Positions 1-9,832 of a stretch of 64,000 nt of DNA are shown piece after piece. The stretch's first letter is position 1; every line of letters begins with the position of its first letter. The DNA lies in NCBI GenBank assembly GCA_024449915.1, contig JAMZAV010003160.1, positions 1-64,000 of the forward strand, written 5' to 3'. The notes beneath the pieces were generated by a model, which was not told the origin of the DNA, did no database searches, and saw only the letters and a program-made list of their open reading frames with translations. Both the position numbers and the translations under genes were made by a program. This DNA comes from Sweltsa coloradensis (taxonomy: Eukaryota; Arthropoda; Insecta; Plecoptera; Chloroperlidae).

Positions 1-129
1 AAATCCTCTCACCTTCGTAATCTCGCTCTTCCATTCTTGACATGTCCGAACCACATAATCTTCTCTCTCCAATTCGCTCCATTAAATTCCTCACGCCTAC
101 TTCATCTCGTATATCCTCATTCCGTATTC
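1..129. other. unassigned pyrimidine-rich leader
   Basis: CT-rich sequence upstream of the first tandem array. The short ORF that starts at 42 runs on into the tandem repeats and has no recognisable domain, so it is not called. Nothing else is visible. Confidence 0.4.
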
Positions 130-475
130 GGTCCCATCTAGGGTACGTTCCGTGTCATGTTCTGGGCGCGCACACAACACCCAGACTTGCCCAAGATGAC
201 CGAGGTTTAACATTGGTCCCATCTAGGGTACGTTCCGTGTCACGCTCTGGGCGCGCACACAACACCCAGACTTGGCCAAGATGCCCGAGGTTTAACATTG
301 GTCCCATCTAGGGTACGTTCCGTGTCATGTTCTGGGCGCGCACACAACACCCAGACTTGGCCAAGATGCCCGAAGTTTAACATTGGGCGTTACGGGCGAT
401 GTGATCGCGGCGGCGTTTACGGAATGCTATGGACACGCCCAAGTTGCAAGTTAGCATGACACGGAACGTACCCTA
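130..475 (+). repeat. 85-bp tandem repeat (3 units) closed by an inverted terminal copy
   Basis: Three head-to-tail units begin at 130, 215 and 300, an exact 85-bp period. Each opens GGTCCCATCTAGGGTACG and contains GGCGCGCACACAACACCCAG. After a GC-rich 70-bp segment the block closes with an inverted copy of the opening (GACACGGAACGTACCCTAG, about 457-475). This gives a non-coding element bounded by inverted ends with internal tandem units. The core resembles that of the repeats near 50 kb. The superfamily is unknown. Confidence 0.75.
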
Positions 476-539
476 GTCTTACCTATACTAATTCTCAAAA
501 ACTTCATATCTACAGCCTGCACAAGACTGCACAAGGCGC

Positions 540-992
540 ATAAACAAAAAAATCAGTATGTAAGGGAGTATTTTCCTTCCCAAAACTAGAGATGAGCTCT
601 GGCAATAGTCGTCGGGGATTTGGTAATTCTGGCCCAACGACCTCCCATACGACAAAGTCCATTACATCTCGAACGATGACAATGACGACCAAGACGGTAG
701 AACCCCTCTTCACTCCCCCTACTCTAAGCTGGTTCTGACCAGCATGGGGCATTTCTTTACACATTCCCTGGGCTATAGTGACGCATTATAACCTAACGGT
801 TGATGCGCCCTTATAAAAATTGATTTGGTATTTAAAATACATATTCAGTTTTCTTTTATACATTATTATTTCTGCCATTTTATTAAACTTAGAAAACAAT
901 AAAAATATCCAACACGACAAACTCAACTTATAAACTGAAAAGGTGGTGCAATTTGACCTATACCCGGTTGAAGCATCCTAGTCTTTATGATA
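540..992 (+). mobile_element. M1-linker-M2 composite repeat, degenerate but complete in order
   Basis: The M1 part (540-815) has the AGCTCTGGCAATAGTCGTCG block, a GATGAC-rich block, GCTGGTTCTGACCAGC and the tail CCTAACGGTTGATGCGCCC. The linker (816-940) includes AAACTTAGAAAACAAT. M2 (941-992) reads as a mutated form of the family motif ending CCTAGT. This copy shows that all three parts can occur contiguously within about 450 bp. Confidence 0.7.
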
Positions 993-1074
993 TCTGTGAG
1001 TTAACAGATTCTTAGTTGCATTATTATTTTATTCATATTCACCAGGGTTAATCTACAAAATGGTTCTTCAGGTA

Positions 1075-1195
1075 AATTGGATGGGACTTTCCCCAGTCTG
1101 GTGTATGCCCTCCCCTTGCTTGTGGCTGATTCTGTCCAGCAAAAGCCCTTCCACCCCGCGTCTCCCCGCGTCACCCCTTACGTTCCTCCCCATTG
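1075..1195 (+). mobile_element. M1 variant (M1b), 3' fragment
   Basis: It matches the 3' part of the variant at 1735-2215: CCTCCCCTTGCTTGTGGCTG, a damaged hairpin, then the CCGCGTCTCCCCGCGTCACC type tail. It ends where the SINE begins, so it was probably cut by SINE insertion or deletion. Confidence 0.6.
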
Positions 1196-1199
1196 GTAA

Positions 1200-1608
1200 A
1201 TATATAGTTGTGGCTCGTTGGTCTTGTTGTTAGCGTATCTGCTTCCAATGCAGAAGGTCCAGGGTTCGATTCCCGCCAAAGTCAGAAGTTTTTTAACTTC
1301 TGATTTGGACTTAAGTCCATCAGCTCGTGTCTTAGGAGTTTGAAAACGGTGACTTTGGAGCCGTCCTAGCAACGAAGCATATAATAAATTCAGACTTGTT
1401 CTGAATCGGCCTTGTTGATTCTGGCGTTGATTCGCGGGTGTTCGCACTGTCCATACCACTGGGTGCTTTATTTCCTATTAAAAAATATCGATCTTTGGTT
1501 GGTTATCGCTCACTCGTCGATTGCGTCGGGGCTTAGTCGCTTTAGTTTACTGTCCCCCACTGAAAATCAGTTATATATAACTGAGTGGGTACACTCTAAA
1601 TTCAATTG
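1200..1608 (+). mobile_element. SINE-A: tRNA-headed SINE, longest copy
   Basis: The head (about 1211-1280) looks tRNA-derived. It has an A-box-like stretch (TTGTTGTTAGCG), an anticodon-arm-like TCTGC/GCAGA stem with a CCA triplet in the loop, and the B-box GGGTTCGATTCCC. Only three T-stem pairs survive, so it is not a working tRNA. The body (GCCGTCCTAGCAACGA, then TCGGCCTTGTTGATTCTGGC) and tail (TATCGATCTTTGGTTGGTTA, then AAAATCAGTTATATATAACT) recur at 14515-14850 on the - strand, 15475-15780 on the + strand, and 45420-45560. This is the only copy with a visible head. Confidence 0.75.
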
Positions 1609-1659
1609 ATTTTTTTTATATATTTATAGCTGTTATAAATAAACTAATAAACTACATTA

Positions 1660-2480
1660 TCGCACGAAGCGCAATATTACCTAACGGTTGACGCGACCTT
1701 TACCTAATAAACATCAAACATCAATTTAAACATCAATGGGGTTGGCCCAGAGCATGGCTCTGCTAATCGTAAAAGGCGATTCAAGAGAAAAAGTCCACCT
1801 CGCAAACATCAGCTAGTAAGCGGGGAGTATATTACTCTCCGAACCTAGAGGCGAGCTCTGGCAATCGTCGTCGGGGACCTTGCCCCCTTCCCTTGACGAC
1901 CCCCCGGCGACGATGACAATGACAACACGGATAATGACGCAGACGAAGACAACCACGACGTGGGGGAGCAACGAACCCCTGCCCTCCTCGTACCCTCCCT
2001 TTCCCGTCCTTTGCCTGAGCCCGGCTTGATTTCGCCACAGGCCACAGGCCTCCCCGACCCGACCCCGGCCATGATACCGCCCCGGCCCCTTGCCCCCGGC
2101 CACCTACTTCCATGCCCTCCCCTTGCTTATGGCTGGTTCTGACCAGCACTATCCTGTCCACCCCGCGTCTCCCCACGTCATCCCTTACGTTCCTCCCCTT
2201 TGGATATATATATATATATAAACTAACTAAGAAACTACATTATCACAGAAGGCGCAATATTACCTAACGGTTGACGCGCCCTTAAACCTTAAAAAACATC
2301 AAACAACATCAGAAAATTAAATAAATATCCTACACTAGGAAGCAAAAACGAGACGAGCTCTTAGAAACCAATACAATCATCAAACACACCATAAAGTAAT
2401 TTCATTTACTTTAAATGTCATTGGCGGCGCAATATGACCTAACCTGTTAAAGCGGCCTAGTTTCTCACGTCGTCGTGGTA
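1660..2480 (+). mobile_element. M1b-linker-M2 unit
   Basis: A short tail piece (1660-1705) precedes a full M1b copy (1735-2215) starting GGCCCAGAGCATGGCTCTGC. M1b differs from M1 by an extra block near 2010-2100 (TTTGCCTGAGCCCGGC) and a different 3' end. A (TA)n run (2199-2220), a second tail motif (2249-2290), a linker with CATCAAACACACCATAAAGT, and M2 (2425-2480) follow. All are on the + strand. The ORFs overlapping M1b are low-complexity and not genes. Confidence 0.75.
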
Positions 2481-2484
2481 CCTT

Positions 2485-2635
2485 TTTTGACTTTGATGAC
2501 AACACAATGGATAACGTATACCTGTGGCTGGTTCTGACAAGTATGCGATTTTCCTCCCCTTATCCACTAGGCTAGAGTGGCGCATTGTGATCTTACGGTT
2601 GGTACGCCGTACGCCCTTAATCCAAATAAACCTTT
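2485..2635 (+). mobile_element. M1 3' half
   Basis: GTGGCTGGTTCTGAC, the TCCCCTTATCCACTAGGCTAG region and a diverged tail (CTTACGGTTGGTACGCC) are present. It abuts the preceding M2, so two units lie directly head to tail. Confidence 0.65.
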
Positions 2636-2731
2636 AAAATTTTTCGAACAGAGGGCAGTGAAATGTTAAAAACCAGATAGTTGCCCGTATCTCTATAAGC
2701 CTTATAAGATATCATGTCGAGTTCCACACAG

Positions 2732-2800
2732 TGGCGGACCTAGGCACCCGCTGGGCCCACCCGCTAGTTTAGGGGGTCCCGTTAAAAATATAAATTAGTA
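2732..2800 (+). repeat. possible hAT-type transposon terminus
   Basis: The sequence begins CAGTGGCGGACCTAGGC and is followed by a G-run. CAGTGGCG is the usual start of many hAT-superfamily terminal inverted repeats. No matching opposite end or 8-bp target duplication was found nearby, so this may be a solo end or chance. Confidence 0.3.
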
Positions 2801-3264
2801 AAAGAAAACAGTATTTCTCCCTGTTTGGATAATATTATATTAGTTTTCGTTGCTAAAATGACCGTTTTGTGAATCTAGTGGTTTGGAGGTGAAATAAAGC
2901 GGATATTTAGGAACTGATATCGTCCACAACACAACAACACACAAAGACTACATTATTTAAGTATTGCATACAGTCCACAACTATTTTCTAAAACGCACCA
3001 AACGCACTCTAAAAACCTGATTTTCAAAATTTTCCCATGCGGCGCTATTGTTGGGGGGCGGCCCCCCGTACTTGATCCCTATAAATTACCCCCGGGATGA
3101 AAAGCCTGAATTCAACACTGAGCCTATATGTGTGTGTATCTGTTAGGGGGGCCCATGTAGAAATTTTGCGGGCGCGCTCATGGAACAAAGTTCTGTCACT
3201 GGTTTCACAAGGATCCATAATATGCCATCTTGCTTTCAATATGTTTAAGATTTCCTCATTCTCC
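2801..3264. other. non-coding stretch, nothing recognised
   Basis: AT-rich sequence with a G/C-run patch at about 3045-3075. The overlapping ORFs on both strands (3045-3353) lack recognisable motifs and run into repeat sequence. Confidence 0.4.
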
Positions 3265-3345
3265 GTCTGGGACCGGGGTAATATTTGGTCCAGAGCATGT
3301 CTATGCGCATAACCTAACAGTTGTCGCGTCCTTAATCCAAAAAAT
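3265..3345 (+). mobile_element. M1 copy with large internal deletion
   Basis: CCGTCTGGGACCGGGG and GTCCAGAGCATGTC, the M1 5' end, join directly to CATAACCTAACAGTTGTCGC, the M1 3' tail. About 280 bp of the interior is missing. Confidence 0.7.
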
Positions 3346-3964
3346 TGCTTCAAACATTACTTCCTATTGGATTAAAAATAAAAATACAAAATAATTCATA
3401 TCAGCTGGCAATTATTTAGATTTTAGATTTTATTGAATTTTACCTGCCCATAGGGGAGGAAGGCTATTGCAAGGCAAGGGTGATTGAATATACATTTTTT
3501 AAATGAATAAAAAAAGTTACTGCCCTGTAGAAAATCACGGCCTCTAGTAATAATGTAAACAAACCGCGTAGGAATCTTGAAGCTTCCCGTCAAACAAGGC
3601 TGTGGGGACGCATTGTTGAAACATTAGCACTTTCTTATGTTTTATTTCTTCTTGGACGAGAAAGTTGGCGTCGTCTGGTTTAAATGAAATTTGCAACAAG
3701 AAATGGATTATACTGACAATCTTTCGGTATTAATAAAAATACTGATGTATATTGATCAATGTTACGGAAATACTGAAGCCAACAGAGGTACGGTTCGTCT
3801 CTGGGGTTCACGTTTAGATCGGAAGAAAGTATTGGTCTTGTAGCATTGGCATTGTCTTGTGTAGCCATCAGAGAACATTCATAGTGGGGTCTGAGGTATA
3901 ACGTGCTCTGCTATTCTGCTGGAGGAACAATGCTGTGGCGATTCCAGACTTAGACCTACGTAGG
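3346..3964. other. non-coding stretch, nothing recognised
   Basis: AT-rich and apparently unique. The 62-residue ORF at 3680-3868 (-) shows no domain and is not called. Confidence 0.4.
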
Positions 3965-4305
3965 CTACCCGCCTGTGGCTGGTTCTGACCAGCATAGGAG
4001 CTCGGCCTACATATCGCCGTCTGGGCCCGGCATGGGGTACAAATTAAACACAGGACATGGCTCTGCTAATCGTTATAGGCAAGAAAGGATAATAAGATAA
4101 TCTCGCAAACATCAGCAAGTGAACGAAGAGAAAGACTGCACAAAACTAAAGGCGAGCTCTGGCCGGCACCATGAGAAACTAAAACCTCTTTACTGATCCC
4201 TTCCCGTGTCTGGTTCTGAACAGCTTGGGCCCTTCCTCCCCATATCCCCTAGGCTAGAGTAATGCATTTTGACCTAACGGTTGACGCGCCTTAAATCAAA
4301 ATAAA
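3965..4305 (+). mobile_element. M1 copy preceded by an M1 3' scrap
   Basis: A scrap with GTGGCTGGTTCTGACCAGCA (3972-3995) precedes an almost complete M1 at 4015-4305, which runs from CCGTCTGGGCCCGG to CTAACGGTTGACGCGCC. The GAC-rich middle is mostly deleted. Confidence 0.75.
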
Positions 4306-4317
4306 CTTTTTATTTAA

Positions 4318-4930
4318 CCTCCCTTGACTACTTTCCCGTTGACGACGACAATGGAAATACGGACGATGTCACAGACAAAGACAACCACGTCTTGGGGAAA
4401 CCAACAACCCCCACCCTAACTATACTCTCCTTTGCCCTCTGTACTTTGCCCGACCCCGGCCAAGCTTCCGCCCCGGTTCCTTGCCCCCGGCCTCCTATCG
4501 CTATGCCCCATCTTGCTTGTTTCTGGTTCTGACCAGCTCAGGCCTGCCCAAACCGCGTTCCTCCGCGTCACCCCTTACGTTCCACCCCTTTGAGAATTGG
4601 CCCAGAGCATGGCTCTGCTAAGCGTACAAGGCGATTCAAGAGAAAACGTCCACCTCGCAAACATCAGCTAGTAAGAGCGAAGAACATTACTCGCCGAAAC
4701 TAGAAACGAGCTCTAGCAATCGTCATTGGGATCACCTCCCCCTTCCCTTGACGACCTCCCCGACGACAATGACATTGACACAACGAACGATGACAAAGAC
4801 GATGACGACCGCGACGTGAGAACCCCCTTTCCTCCCCTTACCCGTGGCTGGTTCTGACCAGCATGGCCCCCGGCCCCAAGGTAAGAGTGGTGCATTATGA
4901 CCTAACGGTTGATGCGTCCTTAATCCAAAT
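4318..4930 (+). mobile_element. M1b fragment followed by full M1
   Basis: 4318-4585 is an M1b interior and 3' end. 4590-4930 is a near-complete M1 from TTGGCCCAGAGCATGGC to CTAACGGTTGATGCGTCC. The two lie head to tail with no spacer. Confidence 0.75.
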
Positions 4931-5059
4931 AAACAAAAAAAAAAACAAGATTTAATTTACACCTACACATTTCCTTCATGTATTTAATTATTTCAATTCA
5001 AATAAATAATTTTTCTTTTGCTATTTCTATCATCACCTTCATTTTATTTCCTTTTATAA

Positions 5060-6085
5060 TTCCCCGTCTGGGCCCGGGGTAGAATAGGCCCAGAGCATGT
5101 CTCTGCTAACCGTAAAAAGCGATTCAAGAGAAAAAGTCCAACTCGCGAACATCAGCTAGAAAGAGCGGAATATCTTACTCCCCAAACTAGAGGCGAGCTC
5201 TGGCAATCGTCGTCGGGGACCTTGCCCCCTTCCCTTGGCACCCCCCGGCGACGATGACAATGACACAACGAACGATGACAAAGACGATGACGACCGCGAC
5301 GTGAGAAACCCCCCTTCCTTCCCTTACCCGTGGCTGGTTCTGACCAGCATGGGCCTCTCCTCCCCACCCCCCTTAGGCTAGAGTGGTGCATTATGACCTA
5401 ACAATTGACGCGTCCTTAATCCAAATATACCAAAAAAAAAATTGTAATAGCAAGAATTTCTCACTCTCCGAGTAGTTAGTTCCACGCGAACGTATTTTCA
5501 TTTTTTTATTGGTTATGTTGTCAGTGTGGTCAGTGTCTTGTTCAACAGCTGACCTTGTAGACTAAATCACGTGATTTTTGAAGAACCAATCACAGAAATC
5601 CTTACAAAATAAACTCCGCTTAGCTAACTGGAGGTGAATAAAATGTGGGGTCATGGATTAAACTCGAGTTTAAAGATAAGCTTAGCTTAGTTAAACTCGA
5701 GTTTAAATCCATTTGGTGGAATCCGGCCATATTGTTATATTTTTGTTTAAAGTAATATTTAAGAAAATTTTAAATTAGCCCAATTGATTCACTATTCTAT
5801 CATGTGATAATGGCTACAAACTTTCTAAATTTCTCATCCATAGTAATCTATTAACAATATTTAATTCACATCATACACATTTTTTCCTTTCCTTTCCTTT
5901 CTTTCACATTCATAACTTTTCTTTTGCTATTACTTCCATCATCATCAATTTATTTTGTTATTTATACACTTAGAATACAATCTTATCATCAAACATACCT
6001 GCATTAACTCATCTCATCAACTTTCAATCACAGGCGGCGCAATGTGACCTAACGTTTGAAGCGCACTAGTTTCTCACGTCATCAT
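5060..6085 (+). mobile_element. M1-linker-M2 unit, reference copy
   Basis: M1 (5060-5425), in order: CCGTCTGGGCCCGGGGTAGA; an A-box-like TAGGCCCAGAGCATG; AAAAGCGATTCAAGAG; a CATCAGCTAGAAAGAGCGG block; GAGCTCTGGCAATCGTCGTC; a GAC/GATGAC-rich block; CGACGTGAGAAAC; the perfect 6-bp hairpin GCTGGTTCTGACCAGC; and a CCTAACAATTGACGCGTCC tail. After about 400 bp of other DNA, the linker resumes at about 5825 (TTTCTAAATTTCTCATCC) and runs to M2 (6031-6085), which reads GGCGGCGCAATGTGACCTAA and on to TAGTTTCTCACGTC. No protein-coding potential is seen. The A-box-like block and weak B-box-like GATTCAAG about 36 bp apart could mark a tRNA-derived head, but this is a guess. Confidence 0.75.
5655..5710. 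repeat. 56-bp near-perfect palindrome
   Basis: Two copies of the 14-bp palindrome TAAACTCGAGTTTA flank a centre reading AAGATAAGCTTAGCTTAGT. The whole block reads almost identically on both strands from GGATTTAA-type ends. It could form a cruciform or be a tiny fold-back repeat. Confidence 0.8.
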
Positions 6086-6479
6086 CAGTTTTACAGTTCC
6101 TGTATTCATAGTTTGACTGTTGATGTGCCTGATTTTGCGTCACAAGGCTACCTTATGTTTAGGGTTACAGACTTTATGTCACACTCACATTGACTGTGAA
6201 CGTTGCCTGTGTGTGTAGAGCTACACGCCGTGGGAGCGATTGGGGAGTGATTGCACTTTGACCAGTCATTTAAAATTTCAATTTTATAGAAAGTAGGCCT
6301 AGATGGGTGGGCTCTTATGACGTAGTTTTCTTACTAAATAATTATGAACTTTGATGCAATTTAGAACGAGAAATACAAGAAACTTAATTTTATGTGTAAG
6401 ATTACATTTTTTGGTGTAATTCCTGTAGTCTTATACTACTTAAGAGACCAAACCCTATGATTCCTACATTACATAGTAT
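6086..6479. other. non-coding stretch, nothing recognised
   Basis: AT-rich, apparently unique sequence between an M2 and a SINE fragment. Confidence 0.4.
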
Positions 6480-6625
6480 CGTGTTGTTAAGTACGACGGA
6501 ACCGACAGTGTCGACTCTGGAAATCCTCTGGCAAGTTTTTTCCGAGGTTTTCCTCAGTCGTTAATTCGAATGCAAGGGATGAGTCCTCTAAACATCCCTC
6601 GGTCGACATCCCTTCACAATAATTG
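6480..6625 (+). mobile_element. SINE-B body, headless copy
   Basis: The segment CCGAGGTTTTCCTCAGTCGT, GCGAATGC-like ATTCGAATGCAAGG, and CATCCCTTCACAAT matches the body of the tRNA-headed SINE on the - strand at 40075-40265. The tRNA-like head is absent, so this copy is 5' truncated. Confidence 0.7.
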
Positions 6626-8285
6626 TCCTAACACCAATATACCTTACTTATTCTTATTATTATTACTTATTCTTTGTGTGTAAATTTATTTATCTAGTTA
6701 TTTATTATTCTCTATCTATTATATTTTATTCTATGTATCCTACTTTAATCTTAGTAATAGACATGGCGACATCCATATTTGTATCCTATATGAATCCACG
6801 GATGAATAAAGAACTTAAACTTAATCTTGAATTTGTAAGACACCTGAAGTTAGTTAGTTAGTTAATGTTGTTTTAGGGCACTCAACAGGAGAGTTATCTG
6901 TGCCCATGTCAATTGTATTGGAATCTTCCAAATTTTCTTTTTCTATAATAATAATTGTGGATTACCACCATGTTTTCTTCTTTTCAATGGGAGGAACGTA
7001 AGGAAAGACGAGGGGAATTAATGGTAAGGAGTGAGGATGTTGGATAGGATGGGTTAAACTGGGTGGGAACGGAGGAGTGCTCATTGCAGAGAGAGCCGGC
7101 AAGTATAGAGACGAAAAAAGTGAAAGAAGAAAATAAATATGAGTAAGGCTGTGTGAATGAAGAAAGGTGTGATAAAAAGTTGCGCGAGAGCTCGCTCTGC
7201 AACACGTACCCCAACCGGCCAGAGCTCGCCTTTAGTTTTGGGAAATACACTACTCCCCTACTTACAGGCCAAACCACGGGGAGGTAGCGAGTTGTACTTT
7301 GAAGCTGAAGAGGGGCATGCATCGCACCCTCACAGGTTACCCACGACCACGAGAAACGTAAGTGTAACAGTACTGCAAAGAACACTGTCTTCCATTCTCT
7401 TGCAGTCAAGTTTCTCAAACAGGTAAACACTTTTCTATATATTTTTCCCGATGCCGGATTATTTATAATAGAGAATTACGACGATAGGTTGATTGTGTGA
7501 GGTCAAACGTAACTATCGGATAGGGGATATGTTTATTTTCTGTTGAAGATTGATTGATTGATTGGATATTGCTTAACATATTTATTTGAATTAGCTTATT
7601 AATTATTAGCTTATTTGAATATGAAATATATTTGAACGAATAGAAAATGAATCAAGTTTATTTTATCTTATTATTATTATATGCCATTTTTAACAACGAT
7701 AGATCAATCGTCAGTGAAGTTTTAGAAAATCTACCCCTCACAATTAAACCGTTAATCGACCATATACGGATAATACGAGTTGCAATGAATTTGTTTGAAA
7801 ATTGGTGTTTAGGTCATGCAAAAAAATACAGCAAACTCCATAACGAATAGTGTCTGCCTTTCCATGAAGTATGCAAACACTTCTCTTATTTCACTTCAAT
7901 TGGATGCAGATACCATCAAACGATATGAAGGTATTTTCGCTGTTTATCAGTATTTGACGTAAAAATGATTGAAACTGTTCTGTAACTATGCGTTTGACGG
8001 GAAGACTTCGTTCGGAACGCCATCTCTTCGATTTCGAGGTTGAATAACGGGTCGACACCTGTTACATAAATAGCTCTTGGACATTTAACTAACATTCATT
8101 CCCAATATCCTCGCACTATAAGTAAATAGTTAGTAACTGGAAAGAGGAACCCAAGTTTTACAATTTAACCAATATGAAATTTGCAGATTGTCGCAACAAT
8201 TTCAAATGTTTTATTTATTTTTCGTTTGTTTCTCTTAGTCTTCTATAAAACAATAACACACAATTTGAAATAATTTCGAATACAG
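6626..8285. other. non-coding stretch with one M1 scrap
   Basis: AT-rich sequence. ORFs at 6984-7430 (-) and 7157-7426 (+) overlap each other and the minus-strand M1 scrap at 7218-7263, with no recognisable domain. A short GATT repeat lies near 7548. No gene is called. Confidence 0.4.
7218..7263 (-). mobile_element. M1 fragment, only minus-strand copy seen
   Basis: Read on the - strand it gives a GTAAGTAGGGGAGTAG block, then AAACTAAAGGCGAGCTCTGG, the middle of M1. It is the single clear exception to the + orientation of this family in the window. Confidence 0.65.
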
Positions 8286-8640
8286 ACTTCCCCGTCTGGG
8301 CCCGGGGTAGAATTGGCCCAGAGCATGGCTCTGCTAATCGTAAAAGGCGATTCAAGAGAAAAAGTCCACCTCGCAAACTTAAGCTTAAGTGGGGTATTTT
8401 TACTCCCAAAACTAGGGGCGAGTTGGCAATCGTCAAAGGAGAAACCTCCCCCTTTCCCCTTGACACCCCCCGGCGACGATGACAATGACACAACAAACGA
8501 ATACAAAGACAATGACGACCGCGACGTGAAAACCCCCTTCCTTCCCTTACCCGTGTGGTCTGACCAGCATGGGCCCCCCTCCCACACCCCCTTTGGCTAG
8601 AGGGGTCAAAAGCCTAACGGTTACGCGCCTTTAATACAAA
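8286..8640 (+). mobile_element. M1 copy
   Basis: Near-complete, from CCGTCTGGGCCCGGGGTAGA to CCTAACGGTTACGCGCC. The hairpin region is damaged (GTGTGGTCTGACCAGC), so one stem arm is lost. Confidence 0.75.
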
Positions 8641-8689
8641 AAAAACCCAAAAATGACAAAGCGCGTTATTACAACGTTGACCATCTCTT

Positions 8690-9215
8690 AGACATCAGCA
8701 AGTACATGGGGGTGTATTTTACCCCCCGAAAGTAAGGCAAGAACTGAGGCACTGCTACACGGACAAGTGAATGCACGTCGATAGTGTCAGCCAATGAGGG
8801 AGAGGAAATGTACTTTTTCATGGTACGACCTAACTTCACAGTGAGACTTAGTTAGAAGTGGTTCTCATGGGATAACACCCGTCTGGGCCCCGGGGGGAAA
8901 ATTTAAACCCCGACCGTGCTCGCACCCAAAAACAGGGGAAAGAGAAAAGCCACCTGCAAACATCAGCTAGTAAAGGAAGCATATCTCCCAAAACGAGAGG
9001 CAAGCTCTGGCAATCGTCGTGGAAAAAACCGCCCCCTTTCCCCTTTACGACCCCTCCGACGACAAGACAATGGCACAACGAACGAAGAAAAGCGATGAGA
9101 CCGCGACGTGTAAAAACCCCCTTCCACCCCTTGCCCGTGGCTGGTTCTGACCCCCGCTGGGGTCCCCCCCCCCCCCCTTAGGTAGGGTGGTGCAAGATCG
9201 GGTTTCGCGGGCCCT
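8690..9215 (+). mobile_element. two further M1 copies in noisy sequence
   Basis: 8690-8755 is an M1 middle scrap. 8876-9215 is a full-length M1 (CCCGTCTGGGCCCCGGGG to a damaged tail) in which many positions are replaced by C, A or G runs. The style of change resembles low-quality consensus more than ordinary decay. Confidence 0.65.
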
Positions 9216-9832
9216 TAAATCCAAAAAAAACCCAAAAAAAATTTAAACAAAACCATCCATTAATTTAAAAACCCCAAACCCTTTCTCTCCTGTTAACAAT
9301 CAATTAAAACTTTTTCTCAACCCCACTGCCCCAATATAAGAAAAACCAGACAGGTGTTGGCCAGAAATCCCCCCCCCCCCCCCAACCCCCAACATTTTTT
9401 CAATATCTACGTTGGGTAAAGGGGTTGCCCCGAATCTTAAAACCACCTAAATTTTTTTTCCACTACTTCCACGAAAAATGACCGTTTTAAAACAAAATTT
9501 ATCAAAAATGTGACCCCACACGAAATTTTCTATTTTTTGGATTCAGAAATTTGCGAAAATTGATGTTTTGGGAAATTTCTTAAATCGGCTTTAACCAGCT
9601 TGTTTTTTGTTCCACATAGATATAAGAGCATCGCACTCATCTAAAATTGCGCTTTACAACATTGTGTCTTGAAACTGTGCACAAATATACTCTCAAACAC
9701 GCAAAAATATTCATTCCAAAATCACACCCATTACTGGTTATCAGCATACATTGACTAAACCACTTACCCCTATAAAAAAACAAAATATAGTGGATTTACA
9801 GAAATTTCTGTCGAATGCGTCATTAATGGTCA
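9216..9832. other. AT-rich stretch with poly-C run
   Basis: Includes a run of about 15 C at 9370. No motif or gene is recognised. The ORF at 9741-9929 (-) crosses into the fold-back arm and is not called. Confidence 0.4.

Noticed and set aside
42..311. 89-codon ORF at the left end
   Set aside because: It runs through two and a half units of an 85-bp tandem repeat, has no domain, and the period is not a multiple of three.
1205..1285. Functional tRNA gene with CCA anticodon
   Set aside because: The T stem has only three pairs, the acceptor stem does not form, and the sequence continues into a SINE body.
1813..2176. Overlapping ORFs of 60-114 codons on both strands
   Set aside because: They are Gly/Arg/Pro-rich readings of the M1b repeat. 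The same happens at 8243-8600 and 18081-18422.
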